NCBI GenBank assembly: GCA_027315185.1
Contig: DAHUYO010000038.1
Span: forward strand, 1 to 32,917
Direction: 5' to 3'
Length of the DNA stretch: 32,917 nt
From: Acidobacteriota bacterium
GTDB taxonomy: Bacteria > Acidobacteriota > Terriglobia > Terriglobales > SCQP01
The notes below the pieces were generated by a model. The model did not search any database. It was not told the DNA's origin and was given only the letters and a program-made list of their open reading frames with translations. This document shows, piece by piece, positions 17,997 to 25,448 of the stretch. The position numbers and the translations under genes were made by a program. Position 1 is the stretch's first letter. Every line of letters starts with the position of its first letter.

Positions 17997-18308
17997 GTGG
18001 CCGACCGGGACATCTCTCTTGCGATTCTCGGCGCTGGCGTCGGCGTAGCCGGGCTCGTGCTGGTGTTCGTCGGCTTCCTTCTGGCGCGCGGTGAACAGCA
18101 TCCCGACGTTCGGAAGCGAGACGCGCTGCGGTGGGTTGCGCGGGCAGGGCTCGCGCCGATTCTTTTGGCCCTATGGGCGAGTTGGCTGGGTTTGATGGCG
18201 GCGCGCGATTGCGGATGGGCAGCGTCAGCCGCGCCACTGTGGTTTTTGATTTTGCTTGCAGTCACCGCCGCTTACGCCATAATTGCAGTCATCCTGGCGA
18301 GTTGGTAG
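17997..18308 (+). CDS. Small membrane protein of unknown function
   Basis: The protein is 103 residues with three predicted membrane segments: about 8-29 (LAILGAGVGVAGLVLVFVGFLL), 49-68 and 80-101. A charged loop (ARGEQHPDVRKRDALRW) separates the first two. There is no recognisable family motif. The start is GTG. It is the first gene of a three-gene cassette (17997-18759) whose base composition is lower in GC than the surrounding housekeeping genes, suggesting acquisition. An ATG at 17987 opens only a 35-codon frame and is not favoured. Confidence 0.6.
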   Translation: MADRDISLAILGAGVGVAGLVLVFVGFLLARGEQHPDVRKRDALRWVARAGLAPILLALWASWLGLMAARDCGWAASAAPLWFLILLAVTAAYAIIAVILASW

Positions 18309-18313
18309 AGACG

Positions 18314-18613
18314 GTGGCGCTTACCGAATCGAAAATAAAGGACTTGGAGTCCAAGAAGTTCGACAAGCTCTACGAAAAGGAGCAATCTCACTGGTCAAAA
18401 CTGGCATCCAACGCATTTCTGGCGGCCCGTGACCACATCTGTTCCGGGCACCAGCCGCGCCCCGATGACGTGCTGAAGATGCTGCTGCCGATGCTTGAGC
18501 CCGATGTTCTGCTGCGCCACCACCAGGAGAACAACCACTGCCAATACAAGCGTTGGCGGGAGATGTTCGCCGAATATATGATTGACAACCATTTCACCAA
18601 GGAGGCCCCATGA
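18314..18613 (+). CDS. Hypothetical protein, 99 residues
   Basis: This is a soluble, mostly helical protein with a basic, Lys/Glu-rich N-terminal helix (ESKIKDLESKKFDKLYEKEQ), then HICSGHQPRPDDVLKMLLPMLEP, and a C-terminal HHQENNHCQYKRWREMFAEYM. No family recognised. The start is uncertain: GTG 18314 follows the previous stop closely and removes low-complexity residues seen if the frame is extended to 18131; TTG 18302 is another option. Its stop overlaps the next ATG as ATGA, indicating translational coupling. Confidence 0.6.
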   Translation: MALTESKIKDLESKKFDKLYEKEQSHWSKLASNAFLAARDHICSGHQPRPDDVLKMLLPMLEPDVLLRHHQENNHCQYKRWREMFAEYMIDNHFTKEAP

Positions 18614-18759
18614 CCGAGGAGCAACGGCACAAAGCCGCCAAGGAGTATGTCGACAAGCAACTGCGGACGATGGAGGAGGACAACGCCGCCCCTGAGGTGC
18701 TGTCGGAAGCCGAATACAAGGGGCTGATTGATGAGGTGGCGGAGGTGATTCGATCCTAG
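18610..18759 (+). CDS. Hypothetical acidic mini-protein, 49 residues
   Basis: The protein starts MTEEQRHKAAKEYVDKQLRT and ends DEVAEVIRS. It is acidic and helical, with no known motif. The ATG overlaps the upstream stop (ATGA) and GGAGGCCCC lies just before it, so expression is well supported despite the small size. The IS1-family transposase gene begins (its 3' end) only 7 nt further on, so the IS may have inserted at or inside the end of this gene. Confidence 0.6.
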   Translation: MTEEQRHKAAKEYVDKQLRTMEEDNAAPEVLSEAEYKGLIDEVAEVIRS

Positions 18760-19779
18760 CCCCCCCTCATTGACCGGACGACGCGCAAAGGATTTCCCGG
18801 ATGGACCAAGGGTGGTCGGCCACGCGGGCTTGCATCGGCGGCGTCACTCGCAAGCTTGCGTGGGGCCGGTAGAAATTGTAGCAGGCGAACTGGAGCGCGA
18901 ACGCTGCGTGCAGGTTCTCCCACTTTTTCGAGAACGCATTGGCTGGCCGTGTCATCCTCCGCATCATCATGCGGACGGTCAGATTTTGCCGCTCAATGTG
19001 GGACGTGCTGATCCGTCGGGGGTCTGGTCGGCCGTACCTGGGCGTCGGAATCGCCCCGGCAATCGCAGCGGGCGAATACCGCTGTTCCCCGTCGCGGGGC
19101 TGCCGGTAAACCTTCACCAGTTGGGCAAAATCGGTGCGCGTGCCCAGGCAAACCTCCGCCGCCTCCTTGTAGGGCGCGAAGCCGTCCGTGGTGATCTGGA
19201 AATGCCCCGCCGTGGCGGCGTCCAGCTTGTCCAGGAACCAGTGGGTATCCTGCGTAGTGCGATGGCCCAGGTGCCAGGCCAGGATCAGCTTGGAGCTCCG
19301 CTCCATCGCCGCGAAGCACCAGGCATCGCCGACCAGATTAGACCGCTTGCCGTCTAGCGGGGCGCGCTTTTCCTTCATGCCCACATAGCCCCAGAGCTCA
19401 TCGCATTGCACGTCCTGGACCGGGACCGCATGGATCAGCCGGGCCATAAGGGATTCGCAGCGTTCGCCAGCGCCGACCAGCAGCCGCATGATCGTATCCC
19501 GGTGGACGCCGGTAATGCGCTCCACGGTGCGGACGCTGCACCCTTCGACTAGTAGCTTCAGGCAAGCCTCGGCCTTTTCCATCGGCAACGTCATGCTGCC
19601 CAGCGGCCTATCGTGAGGCTCGCAGAAGGTGCGGCGGCAGTGCTGGCAACGGTAGCGTTTTAGCCCGGATTTGGTGCGCTCAAAGCGTTTGCAGCGGGAA
19701 TAGGAGCAGTTGCGGCACGTCACTGTGGACCCCTTGCGATCCACAGCCGGTGGGCCGATAATTCGTTTGGGAGTTCACC
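18744..19779 (-). mobile_element. IS1-family insertion sequence, ends tentative
   Basis: The element consists of one transposase gene. Candidate ends both begin GGTGA reading inwards: 18744 on the plus strand, and 19779 on the minus strand (GGTGAACTCCCAAAC). IS1 ends typically start GGT-AT/TG. The two ends match well only over the first five bases, and no identical flanking duplication is visible (GGTGGCGGA versus ACGGCCTCG), so the boundaries are provisional. A terminator at 19803-19841 lies just beyond and probably belonged to the interrupted upstream cassette. Confidence 0.45.
18767..19744 (-). CDS. IS1-family transposase
   Basis: The protein is 325 residues in a single frame. The N-terminal zinc-ribbon-like segment (C10, C13, C33, C36 with CRRTFC) and a helix-turn-helix region (CSVRTVERITGVHRDTIMRLL, about 69-89) precede the DDE catalytic core: D115 in QCDELWGYVG, D187 in TTDGFAPY and E251 in HIERQNLTVRM. 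The terminal CYNFYRPHASLR is typical. The start is GTG 19744. No frameshift is needed, unlike classic IS1 InsAB. The gene appears intact, so the element could be active. Confidence 0.9.
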   Translation of the reverse strand: MDRKGSTVTCRNCSYSRCKRFERTKSGLKRYRCQHCRRTFCEPHDRPLGSMTLPMEKAEACLKLLVEGCSVRTVERITGVHRDTIMRLLVGAGERCESLMARLIHAVPVQDVQCDELWGYVGMKEKRAPLDGKRSNLVGDAWCFAAMERSSKLILAWHLGHRTTQDTHWFLDKLDAATAGHFQITTDGFAPYKEAAEVCLGTRTDFAQLVKVYRQPRDGEQRYSPAAIAGAIPTPRYGRPDPRRISTSHIERQNLTVRMMMRRMTRPANAFSKKWENLHAAFALQFACYNFYRPHASLRVTPPMQARVADHPWSIREILCASSGQ

Positions 19780-19802
19780 ACGGCCTCGGCTGTGCTGGAT
19801 TC

Positions 19803-19841
19803 AGCCCCGGCGACGATTCCAGTCGTTGCCGGGGCTTTTTT
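19803..19841 (+). terminator. Intrinsic terminator downstream of the IS
   Basis: A 14-bp stem (AGCCCCGGCGACGA / TCGTTGCCGGGGCT, one G-T pair) with loop TTCCAG is followed by six T residues. It is oriented for plus-strand transcripts. The only plus-strand unit upstream is the cassette ending at 18759, so the IS appears to have separated that cassette from its terminator. Confidence 0.85.
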
Positions 19842-19911
19842 GCTTCACGGTTCCATTATACCGATTTAAACGCAACGCGCAAGCACGACGTAAAAATTAT
19901 TCCGCGAACTA

Positions 19912-19940
19912 TTGACTGTCGGTCATCCTGGTGCTAGCGT
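19912..19940 (+). promoter_or_regulatory. Promoter of the 241-aa gene
   Basis: TTGACT (19912-19917), a 17-nt spacer and TAGCGT (19935-19940). AGGAGG at 19948-19953 then precedes the ATG by 5 nt. The region is AT-richer than its surroundings. Confidence 0.6.
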
Positions 19941-19958
19941 TAATTCCAGGAGGCGACC

Positions 19959-20684
19959 ATGGCCAAGCAACGCAGCCCGAACTGCCCGCACATTGGCTTC
20001 ACGCAAGCCGCCGAGAAGGGCCGCACGGTGTACCAGAAGGAGCACGGGCACCCCGCAGCAAAATCGGTGATAGCAACGGATCTGGGCTATTCGACCCTGA
20101 ATGGCAGCTCACTCACAATGATAGGAGCCCTTCGCCAATACGGCATCCTTGAAGGCTCTGGCGAGGCGATGCGCGTCAGCGAGGATGCCATTGCCTATTT
20201 CGAGTTGGACGATGGCGAGGAGAAGCGGGCGGCAGCGCAACGCATGGCGTTCCGGCCAGCCCTGTTCGCTGAAATGCAGCAGCAGTTCGGAAACGTGATC
20301 CCGAGCGACGGCAACCTGCGGCACTGGCTTGTGAAGAGGGGCTTCCTGCCCAACACGGCCGGGGAAATTATCCGCGTTTACCGTGAGAACATTGGGCTTT
20401 TTTTCGGGGGCGAATCGGCGTATTCTGAAGGCGCACAAAAGCCCGAGGAGCGTCATATACCCATGCAAGCCGCCGCCCAGATCGCGCCGACCCGGACCCC
20501 GGACCCTGGCGGGATCGGCCCCGCGGTCCAAACGTTTTCCTTCCCGCTATCGCCTGAAGGGCGCGCCGAACTTAGCTTGCGTGGGCGCATTGGGCCCGAC
20601 GATCTCGAACTCCTGCGGCAACACATCGAGCTTACGATTCGCGCGTTAAGCCGCCAGGCCGCGCCCGAGGTAAAGCCTGAATGA
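19959..20684 (+). CDS. Hypothetical protein, possible DUF5343-like winged-helix N terminus
   Basis: The protein is 241 residues. The first ~90 (AEKGRTVYQKEHGHPAAKS, DLGYSTLNGSSLTMIGALRQYGILEG, then MRVSEDAIAYFELDD) read as a winged-helix-type fold reminiscent of DUF5343. A middle helical part has LRHWLVKRGFLPNTAGEIIRVYREN, and the C-terminal end (FSFPLSPEGRAELSLRGRIGPDDLELLRQHIEL) may be a separate small module. Function unknown; a nucleic-acid-binding role is an inference. It has a strong promoter and Shine-Dalgarno, stands alone, and has less GC than the flanks, typical of an acquired gene. It lies between the IS1 element and coaD. Confidence 0.75.
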   Translation: MAKQRSPNCPHIGFTQAAEKGRTVYQKEHGHPAAKSVIATDLGYSTLNGSSLTMIGALRQYGILEGSGEAMRVSEDAIAYFELDDGEEKRAAAQRMAFRPALFAEMQQQFGNVIPSDGNLRHWLVKRGFLPNTAGEIIRVYRENIGLFFGGESAYSEGAQKPEERHIPMQAAAQIAPTRTPDPGGIGPAVQTFSFPLSPEGRAELSLRGRIGPDDLELLRQHIELTIRALSRQAAPEVKPE

Positions 20685-20777
20685 CTGCGCGGCGGCCTTC
20701 CCTGCCGAGGCCGCCACCAGGACAGCAACGCAGGATTAGGACACTACCTGCCCGCCGCGCGCGACGCGGGCTTGCCC

Positions 20778-20783
20778 TACAAT
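20778..20783 (+). promoter_or_regulatory. Putative -10 of coaD
   Basis: TACAAT overlaps the ATG at 20782 and lies 7 nt before the in-frame GTG at 20791, the spacing expected of a leaderless GTG start. Confidence 0.4.
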
Positions 20784-21306
20784 GGGCAACGTGCCATCCC
20801 GCACCGTTTCCGCGGAATCCGCCGCCGGTTTGACCGCGTTGTATCCCGGCAGCTTCGATCCCCCCACCAACGGCCACTTGGATTTGATCGAGCGCGGCGC
20901 GCGCTTGTTCGGCCGGCTGATCGTCGCCGTGCTGCGCAATACCGAAAAAGCCCCGCTCTTTACCACCGGCGAACGCGTGGAGATGCTGCGGGAAGCGACG
21001 CGGTCCATACCCCATGTCGAGGTCGCCGAGTTCGAGGGCCTGCTGGTGGATTTCGCCCGCCAGTGCGGCGCCAGCGCCGTGCTGCGCGGCATCCGCGCCA
21101 TCAGCGATTACGAATACGAAATGCAGATGGCGCTGATGAACCGCCGCCTGGATCCCCAGGTGGAGACGGTTTTCCTGATGCCCGCCGAAGCCTATTCCTA
21201 CGTCAGCTCCCGCCTGATCAAGGGGGTGTACCGCCTCGGCGGCTCGATCCAAGGCCTGGTTCCTCCGCTGGTGGAAACGCGTCTCCGCGCCAAGTGGCGC
21301 CCGTAG
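20782..21306 (+). CDS. coaD: Phosphopantetheine adenylyltransferase
   Basis: CoaD transfers AMP to 4'-phosphopantetheine, the penultimate step of CoA synthesis. The protein is about 174 residues; family proteins are ~160. ALYPGSFDPPTNGHLDLIERG contains the nucleotidyltransferase motif (TNGH); AVLRGIRAISDYEYEMQMALMNRRL and the C-terminal YSYVSSRLIKGVYRLGG match the family. The first ~14 residues are extra to the conserved core, so GTG 20791 is a credible alternative start because TACAAT (20778-20783) lies 7 nt before it and overlaps the ATG used here. The gene is monocistronic. Confidence 0.94.
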   Translation: MGNVPSRTVSAESAAGLTALYPGSFDPPTNGHLDLIERGARLFGRLIVAVLRNTEKAPLFTTGERVEMLREATRSIPHVEVAEFEGLLVDFARQCGASAVLRGIRAISDYEYEMQMALMNRRLDPQVETVFLMPAEAYSYVSSRLIKGVYRLGGSIQGLVPPLVETRLRAKWRP

Positions 21307-21354
21307 GCGCACGGCCGCTCCCGCTTCCCGCCGCCCGTCCGTGCGACAGCCCCG

Positions 21355-21454
21355 CCCGCGCCAAGCAAAGCGGGACGCCCCGCCGCAGGCGGGGCTGGGG
21401 CCCGCGCCAAGCAAAGCGGGACGCCCCGCCGCAGGCGGGGCTGGGGCCCGCGCC
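21355..21454 (+). repeat. Tandem GCA-loop repeats, 46-bp unit, about two copies
   Basis: A 46-bp unit (starting at 21361 and again at 21407) is repeated almost perfectly: CCAAGCAAAGCGGGACG, the hairpin CCCCGCC-GCA-GGCGGGG, then CTGGGGCCCGCG. The last copy ends with CCGGGCAATGCCC in place of CCAAGC, as at the other loci. It fills the coaD-aminotransferase gap. Confidence 0.8.
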
Positions 21455-21526
21455 GGGCAATGCCCGCTGGTTTCCCAGGTTCCAGCGGCTCCCGTCCCCA
21501 GGGCGGCTCATTTACACTGAGAGGGT

Positions 21527-22729
21527 ATGCCTACTCTGGCCCCGCCTCCCGCGGCGTTCGCCGCCCGCATGTCGCGCATTTCCGTCTCCGCCACCGCGGC
21601 GGTGGTGATGGAAGCGGAAAAGCTGCGCGCCGCGGGGCGTGATCTGGTGGACTTTGGCGCCGGCGAGCCGGATTTCCCCACCCCGGAGCACATCAAGCGC
21701 GCCGCGCAGCAGGCGCTGGACGAAAACTTCACCCGCTACACCGCCGCCGGCGGCATCGCCCCGCTGAAGGACGCCATTCGCCAAGCCCACGACCGCGAGT
21801 TCGCCAGCGGCTACGCGCGCGAGGAGGTGCTGGTCACCTGCGGCGGCAAGCACGCCCTGTTCAACACCATCAGCGCGCTGGTCGAGCACGGGGACGAGGT
21901 CATCTTGCCCGCGCCCTATTGGGTCAGCTTCCACGATCAGATCACCTACGCCGGCGGGATTCCGGTCGTCGTCGCCACCGATGAAGCCGCGGGCTTCACG
22001 CTGAGCATTGACGCCATCACCTCGCGGCTGACGCCGCGGACGCGCATCATCCTGCTCAATTCGCCGGCCAACCCCAGCGGCGCGGTGTTCTCGCCGGAGC
22101 TGTTCCGGGCGGTGCTGGAGATTTGCCGCGAGCGGGGGATTTGGCTGCTGAGCGACGAGTGCTACTCGAAGTTCGTCTATTCCGGCCAGCCTTACAGCGC
22201 CGCCACCGACGCCGCCAAGCTGCCCGGGGCCAAGGAGCGGCTGATCATCGCGGGATCCTTTTCGAAGACCTATGCCATGACCGGCTGGCGGCTGGGCTTC
22301 GCCCTGGCCCCGGCGCTGGTCATCAAGCAGATGCTGAAGCTCCAGTCCCACTCCACCTCGAACGCGACCTCGTTCGTGCAAAAAGCCGGCATCGCCGCCC
22401 TGAACGGGCCGCAGGAACCGGTGCGGGAGATGCTGGCGGAATATACCCGCCGGCGCGAATTGATCGTCACTGGGCTGCGCGCCATCCCCGGCATCACCTG
22501 CAATGAACCGGCGGGCGCCTTCTACGCCTACCCCAATATCACCGGCGCCATGGCCAAGAAGGGCATCGCCACGCCGCTGGATTTCGCCGCCCGCCTGCTG
22601 CAAGAAGCCGGCGTGGTCACGGTTCCCGGCGAAGCCTTCGGGACCGGCGGCCACATCCGCTTCTCCTACGCCGCATCCCAGGACGCCATCCGTGAAGGCC
22701 TCAAGCGGCTGGCGGCGTTCTGCGCGTAG
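21527..22729 (+). CDS. Class I PLP-dependent aminotransferase (aspartate aminotransferase type)
   Basis: This is a 400-residue fold-type I PLP enzyme. VDFGAGEPDFPTPEHIKRAA near the N terminus is the substrate-proximal signature, followed by YTAAGGIAPLKDAI and CGGKHALFNTISALVEHGDEVILPAPYW. The cofactor region is NSPANPSGAVFS and LLSDECYSKFVY, and the PLP lysine lies in SFSKTYAMTGWRLGF. The C-terminal GHIRFSYAASQDAIREGLKRL completes the pattern. It fits the Ib aspartate aminotransferase group (amino transfer between aspartate and 2-oxoglutarate), but prephenate or other acceptors cannot be excluded. TACACT (21513-21518) is 8 nt before the ATG, another candidate for short-leader transcription. 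Confidence 0.92.
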   Translation: MPTLAPPPAAFAARMSRISVSATAAVVMEAEKLRAAGRDLVDFGAGEPDFPTPEHIKRAAQQALDENFTRYTAAGGIAPLKDAIRQAHDREFASGYAREEVLVTCGGKHALFNTISALVEHGDEVILPAPYWVSFHDQITYAGGIPVVVATDEAAGFTLSIDAITSRLTPRTRIILLNSPANPSGAVFSPELFRAVLEICRERGIWLLSDECYSKFVYSGQPYSAATDAAKLPGAKERLIIAGSFSKTYAMTGWRLGFALAPALVIKQMLKLQSHSTSNATSFVQKAGIAALNGPQEPVREMLAEYTRRRELIVTGLRAIPGITCNEPAGAFYAYPNITGAMAKKGIATPLDFAARLLQEAGVVTVPGEAFGTGGHIRFSYAASQDAIREGLKRLAAFCA

Positions 22730-22828
22730 CCGCCCGCGGCGGACCGTCCGCGTCCGGCCATCGGCGGCGGGCTGCCCCACGCTCGACGTCGTCGTTGCGA
22801 AGGCGCCGGCCGGGCGGCACGTTTGGGG

Positions 22829-23000
22829 GCCCCATTTTCGGCCATACCGCCTTCCTTGGGGGCGCGCTTTCGTCGGGTGAATTTTCGCGCGTGCTTGGTG
22901 CGCCGGAGCGCGCGCAGCATGTTGCACGGCCGAGGCTTCGTTTTCAGCGGCTTGCGCGCTTAAATGCAACATTTCGCGGGGTGGGGCAACCCCCTTTTGC
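22829..23000 (+). repeat. ~172-bp direct repeat, copy A
   Basis: It shares about 80-85% identity by eye with 24937-25108 in the same orientation; the most conserved part is about 22861-22986. It contains the perfect inverted pair ATGTTGCA (22919-22926) and TGCAACAT (22965-22972), 38 nt apart in both copies. It borders the GmrSD-like gene on its 3' side. The intergenic stretch 22730-23043 holds nothing else I can support. Confidence 0.85.
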
Positions 23001-23043
23001 CAAGGTCGCGGCCGCGTCGCCTGTAGAGGTTTGCGGTGGGCCG

Positions 23044-23121
23044 CTAAGATTGCCGCCGTCCGGGTGAGCCACCGCCTTTCTTCGGCTTGGGGCCGCCCTT
23101 ATAGGCGCGTCCCGTCAGCAT
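23044..23121 (-). CDS. Possible 25-residue basic peptide after the GmrSD-like gene
   Basis: The frame encodes MLTGRAYKGG followed by a PKPKKGGG stretch and ends GRRQS. The ATG lies 4 nt after the upstream stop and AGGG lies about 10 nt before it, so translational coupling is possible. There is no homology evidence. The basic Gly/Lys composition and position suggest a possible accessory peptide, but chance is a fair alternative. Confidence 0.3.
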   Translation of the reverse strand: MLTGRAYKGGPKPKKGGGSPGRRQS

Positions 23122-23125
23122 AGTT

Positions 23126-24844
23126 TCAAACCCTGGACGGGTTGTCAAAATTCCAGATCGCATTTGCATCGTCGGCCAGGGACGCGGCACGCGCCTTGAC
23201 GCTGTCTGGATTCCATTCTTTATATTGCTCAGCCACGGCGTTTGCCATGCGCAGCTCGGAGGTGCTTGCGAAGCAGTGCCGCTTTTTCTCGTAGCTGCCG
23301 TTTTCAACCGTCCTGTTCAGCCTGGTGCCAAGAAGCGTGAGATTGCCTATGTTCCATAACAGCGGCCGCATCACGTCCGCGTTCCTCCAGCCCTCCTCCG
23401 AAGGTCGCTTCGGGAAAATGTGCTCGATGTTGGTCTTTTTGACGGGAGCCGCCACCTCGCCGGTCTTGGACTGCATATAATCGGCGATCTTGCGAACCAC
23501 ATAGCGCGACGTTTCTGCGGTTAGCTCTACCGACGGGAACACCCCTTTGATTGCTGCGTCGTCGGGAGAGGCGTCTTTAAGCGCCTTCTTGATGATCGCC
23601 AGATGGCCTGCCTTGAAATCATTTTCGGAACAGTGCGTGTATACCCGGTGCGCCAGCCCGAACAGGAGGCTTTCCAATTTCGCGTTTTCTTGGCGCATGA
23701 ACACCCGAAATTTTACGAAATGGATTAGGGTCCACTTCGCTACGCTCTCCAGGCTGCCCGGAAAATTATTGTAAACGGCCAACAACAACGGGAGGGCCGC
23801 CTTGCAGCCCAGGGAGTTTACCAGCGTACCTACGAATGTGGCCGCGTCCTCCAATTTCTCCGGGTCCGCGTCGAGAAGATCTCCGTAAACCTCTGACTCA
23901 ATCTGACAATCTTCCGCAAACCCAACGCAGTTAAAGCCTCCCGCCTCGATGTGCCGCTGGATCGAGGAATAGAGGTCCTCGTTCTTAATGTCGCCCACCC
24001 GGCAGACCCACAGGTGGCGGAGAAAGGCAAGCACGTCCCTGGTGCCCATTTCCTCCACCATTGCAGTCCAGCTCTCGCGAATGAGCAGGCGGTGCGCGGG
24101 AGTGGAGTTGCTCATCAGGTAATTGAACAGCAGGTCTGACGGGGAAAGCCGTAGGCCGCGATTATTTAGGGTTTCAAAAATCTTGAACGCGTCACGCTCG
24201 TCGACGACTGGAATACATGCCATGACAAGATCGCTGCGGATCAGCTGCCGAAGCTCTCTGAGCTCTGAAAGCGCAGCGGAGGGGCTTAGGCCATCGATGT
24301 GCGCCGCGACCGCTGAATCGAGAATTTTTCTTGCCTCGCTGATGTTCTGGTGCGTGCGCGTCTTTACCGTGGCCGGCTTCGGCGGATCGCTTTGGATGGT
24401 GTCCCGGAAATATGGGAGATCGATCTCGCCCATCGCCAGGGCGAAGCCTCCCACCGACTCCTTCTCGATCAGGTCGCGTTGAAGGTCGCGACGAAAGTCT
24501 TCGGCGTCCTGGAACGTGGGATTGCGGGCCCTTATGGCCCTCGCCGCCTCTCTAATACTCGCCAGGAGAATCGTTGCCGTCGCGAGGCGCTGCTGTCCAT
24601 CAAGGAGCAACGTGGTGGACTTGTCTACGGCCAGTGTCACGACCGGCCCCAGAAAATACTTGAGCGGACCGTCCTTCCTGCGGCTTTGGGTTTGAAAGGC
24701 CTTTATATCCGACCAGAATGTGTCAACGTGATCCCTCGTCCAACTGTACCCGCGCTGAAATTCCGGGACAACGATACGGGAGCGCTCGTTCCCGCTCAGA
24801 AAATCGCCGACCGTGCGCGGGTGTGAATTGAAGGCCTCTTGCAT
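23126..24844 (-). CDS. GmrSD-like DUF262/DUF1524 (HNH) protein, probable type IV restriction or defence nuclease
   Basis: The protein is 572 residues and fuses both halves of GmrSD in one chain. The N-terminal DUF262 (ParB-like) has VPEFQRGYSWTRDHVDTFW at 26-44 and the hallmark LLLDGQQRLATATILL near 80-94. The C-terminal DUF1524 HNH-type nuclease has IEHIFPKR (H475) and WNIGNLTLLGTRLNRTVEN near 497-514. GmrSD proteins are NTP-dependent and cut glucosylated or otherwise modified phage DNA; single-chain relatives are less well characterised. The ATG at 24844 has GGAGGA 6 nt upstream, so it replaces the longer frame. GC is clearly lower than in the neighbours, and the gene sits between two direct repeats, both signs of horizontal transfer. 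Confidence 0.85.
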   Translation of the reverse strand: MQEAFNSHPRTVGDFLSGNERSRIVVPEFQRGYSWTRDHVDTFWSDIKAFQTQSRRKDGPLKYFLGPVVTLAVDKSTTLLLDGQQRLATATILLASIREAARAIRARNPTFQDAEDFRRDLQRDLIEKESVGGFALAMGEIDLPYFRDTIQSDPPKPATVKTRTHQNISEARKILDSAVAAHIDGLSPSAALSELRELRQLIRSDLVMACIPVVDERDAFKIFETLNNRGLRLSPSDLLFNYLMSNSTPAHRLLIRESWTAMVEEMGTRDVLAFLRHLWVCRVGDIKNEDLYSSIQRHIEAGGFNCVGFAEDCQIESEVYGDLLDADPEKLEDAATFVGTLVNSLGCKAALPLLLAVYNNFPGSLESVAKWTLIHFVKFRVFMRQENAKLESLLFGLAHRVYTHCSENDFKAGHLAIIKKALKDASPDDAAIKGVFPSVELTAETSRYVVRKIADYMQSKTGEVAAPVKKTNIEHIFPKRPSEEGWRNADVMRPLLWNIGNLTLLGTRLNRTVENGSYEKKRHCFASTSELRMANAVAEQYKEWNPDSVKARAASLADDANAIWNFDNPSRV

Positions 24845-24936
24845 CCCAAATCCTCCGTGGGCGGGAGTGTACCAGCGGAGGTCGCTGGCAGGGCTCAGCA
24901 TATCCCACCTACGCCAACTGGGATTGGTGTACTATT

Positions 24937-25108
24937 GCCCCCGTTTTTGGCCACACCGTCTTGCCTGGGGCGCGCTTTCGTGGGGTGGATTTTCGCGCGT
25001 CCCTGGTGCGCCGGAGCGCGCGCAGCATGTTGCACGGCCGACGCTTTGTTTTCAGCGAGTTGCGCGTTTAAATGCAACATTTCGCGGGGTGGGGCGGTTC
25101 CCTTTAGG
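24937..25108 (+). repeat. ~172-bp direct repeat, copy B
   Basis: This is the counterpart of copy A (22829-23000), same orientation, 93 nt upstream of the GmrSD-like start codon. It preserves the ATGTTGCA (25027-25034) / TGCAACAT (25073-25080) pair and its 38-nt spacing. Differences between copies are scattered, so the duplication is not recent. Confidence 0.85.
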
Positions 25109-25448
25109 CAGAGCAGCGACGCGCCGCGCGAAGCGGTCCGGCGCCGGGCGTTGGCCGGGAAAGCGCATCGGGGATAGCGCTGCATTCCAGCTTTGATGCC
25201 GAGGTCCTGGCGCGAGTTATCCATTCGGGGCGGGTACGCGTGACGCGGGGCGGCGAGGGGCAAGGGGTTACGGGGCAGGGTGCGGGCGCTGGGGCAGCGG
25301 ATGAGCCGCGCTGGCGGCGCGGCACGCCGCCCGGGAGGGCGACGGTACGCAGGGCGGGAGCCCTGCCCCACGAGGGGAGGGCGGTGCGCAGGCGAGGGGG
25401 CGGCTTTGCGGTTGCGGAGAATGACAGCCGAGGACGGCTATCCCACTT
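25109..25448. other. GC-rich noncoding stretch upstream of repeat B and after cvpA
   Basis: I see no gene here. A 7-bp hairpin GCAGGGC-GGGA-GCCCTGC lies at 25349-25366. Reading frames in the region translate to low-complexity Arg/Gly/Ala sequence. There is no U-tract terminator for cvpA. Confidence 0.5.

Noticed and set aside
17987-18094. ATG 17987 preceded by GGAGG with a 35-codon frame
   Set aside because: The product is Arg-rich and stops early; the overlapping frame from GTG 17997 encodes a convincing three-helix membrane protein.
18744-19779. Target-site duplication of the IS1-family element
   Set aside because: The flanks next to the best end candidates are not identical, so no duplication is claimed and the ends remain provisional.
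21355-21454. CRISPR-like array
   Set aside because: Only about two direct copies without unique spacers; it is a tandem duplication of an intergenic hairpin repeat.
22829-25108. Short minus-strand frame beginning MLHL in both repeat copies
   Set aside because: About equal numbers of silent and replacing changes distinguish the copies, and the frames diverge at the end; it looks like repeat DNA rather than a protein.
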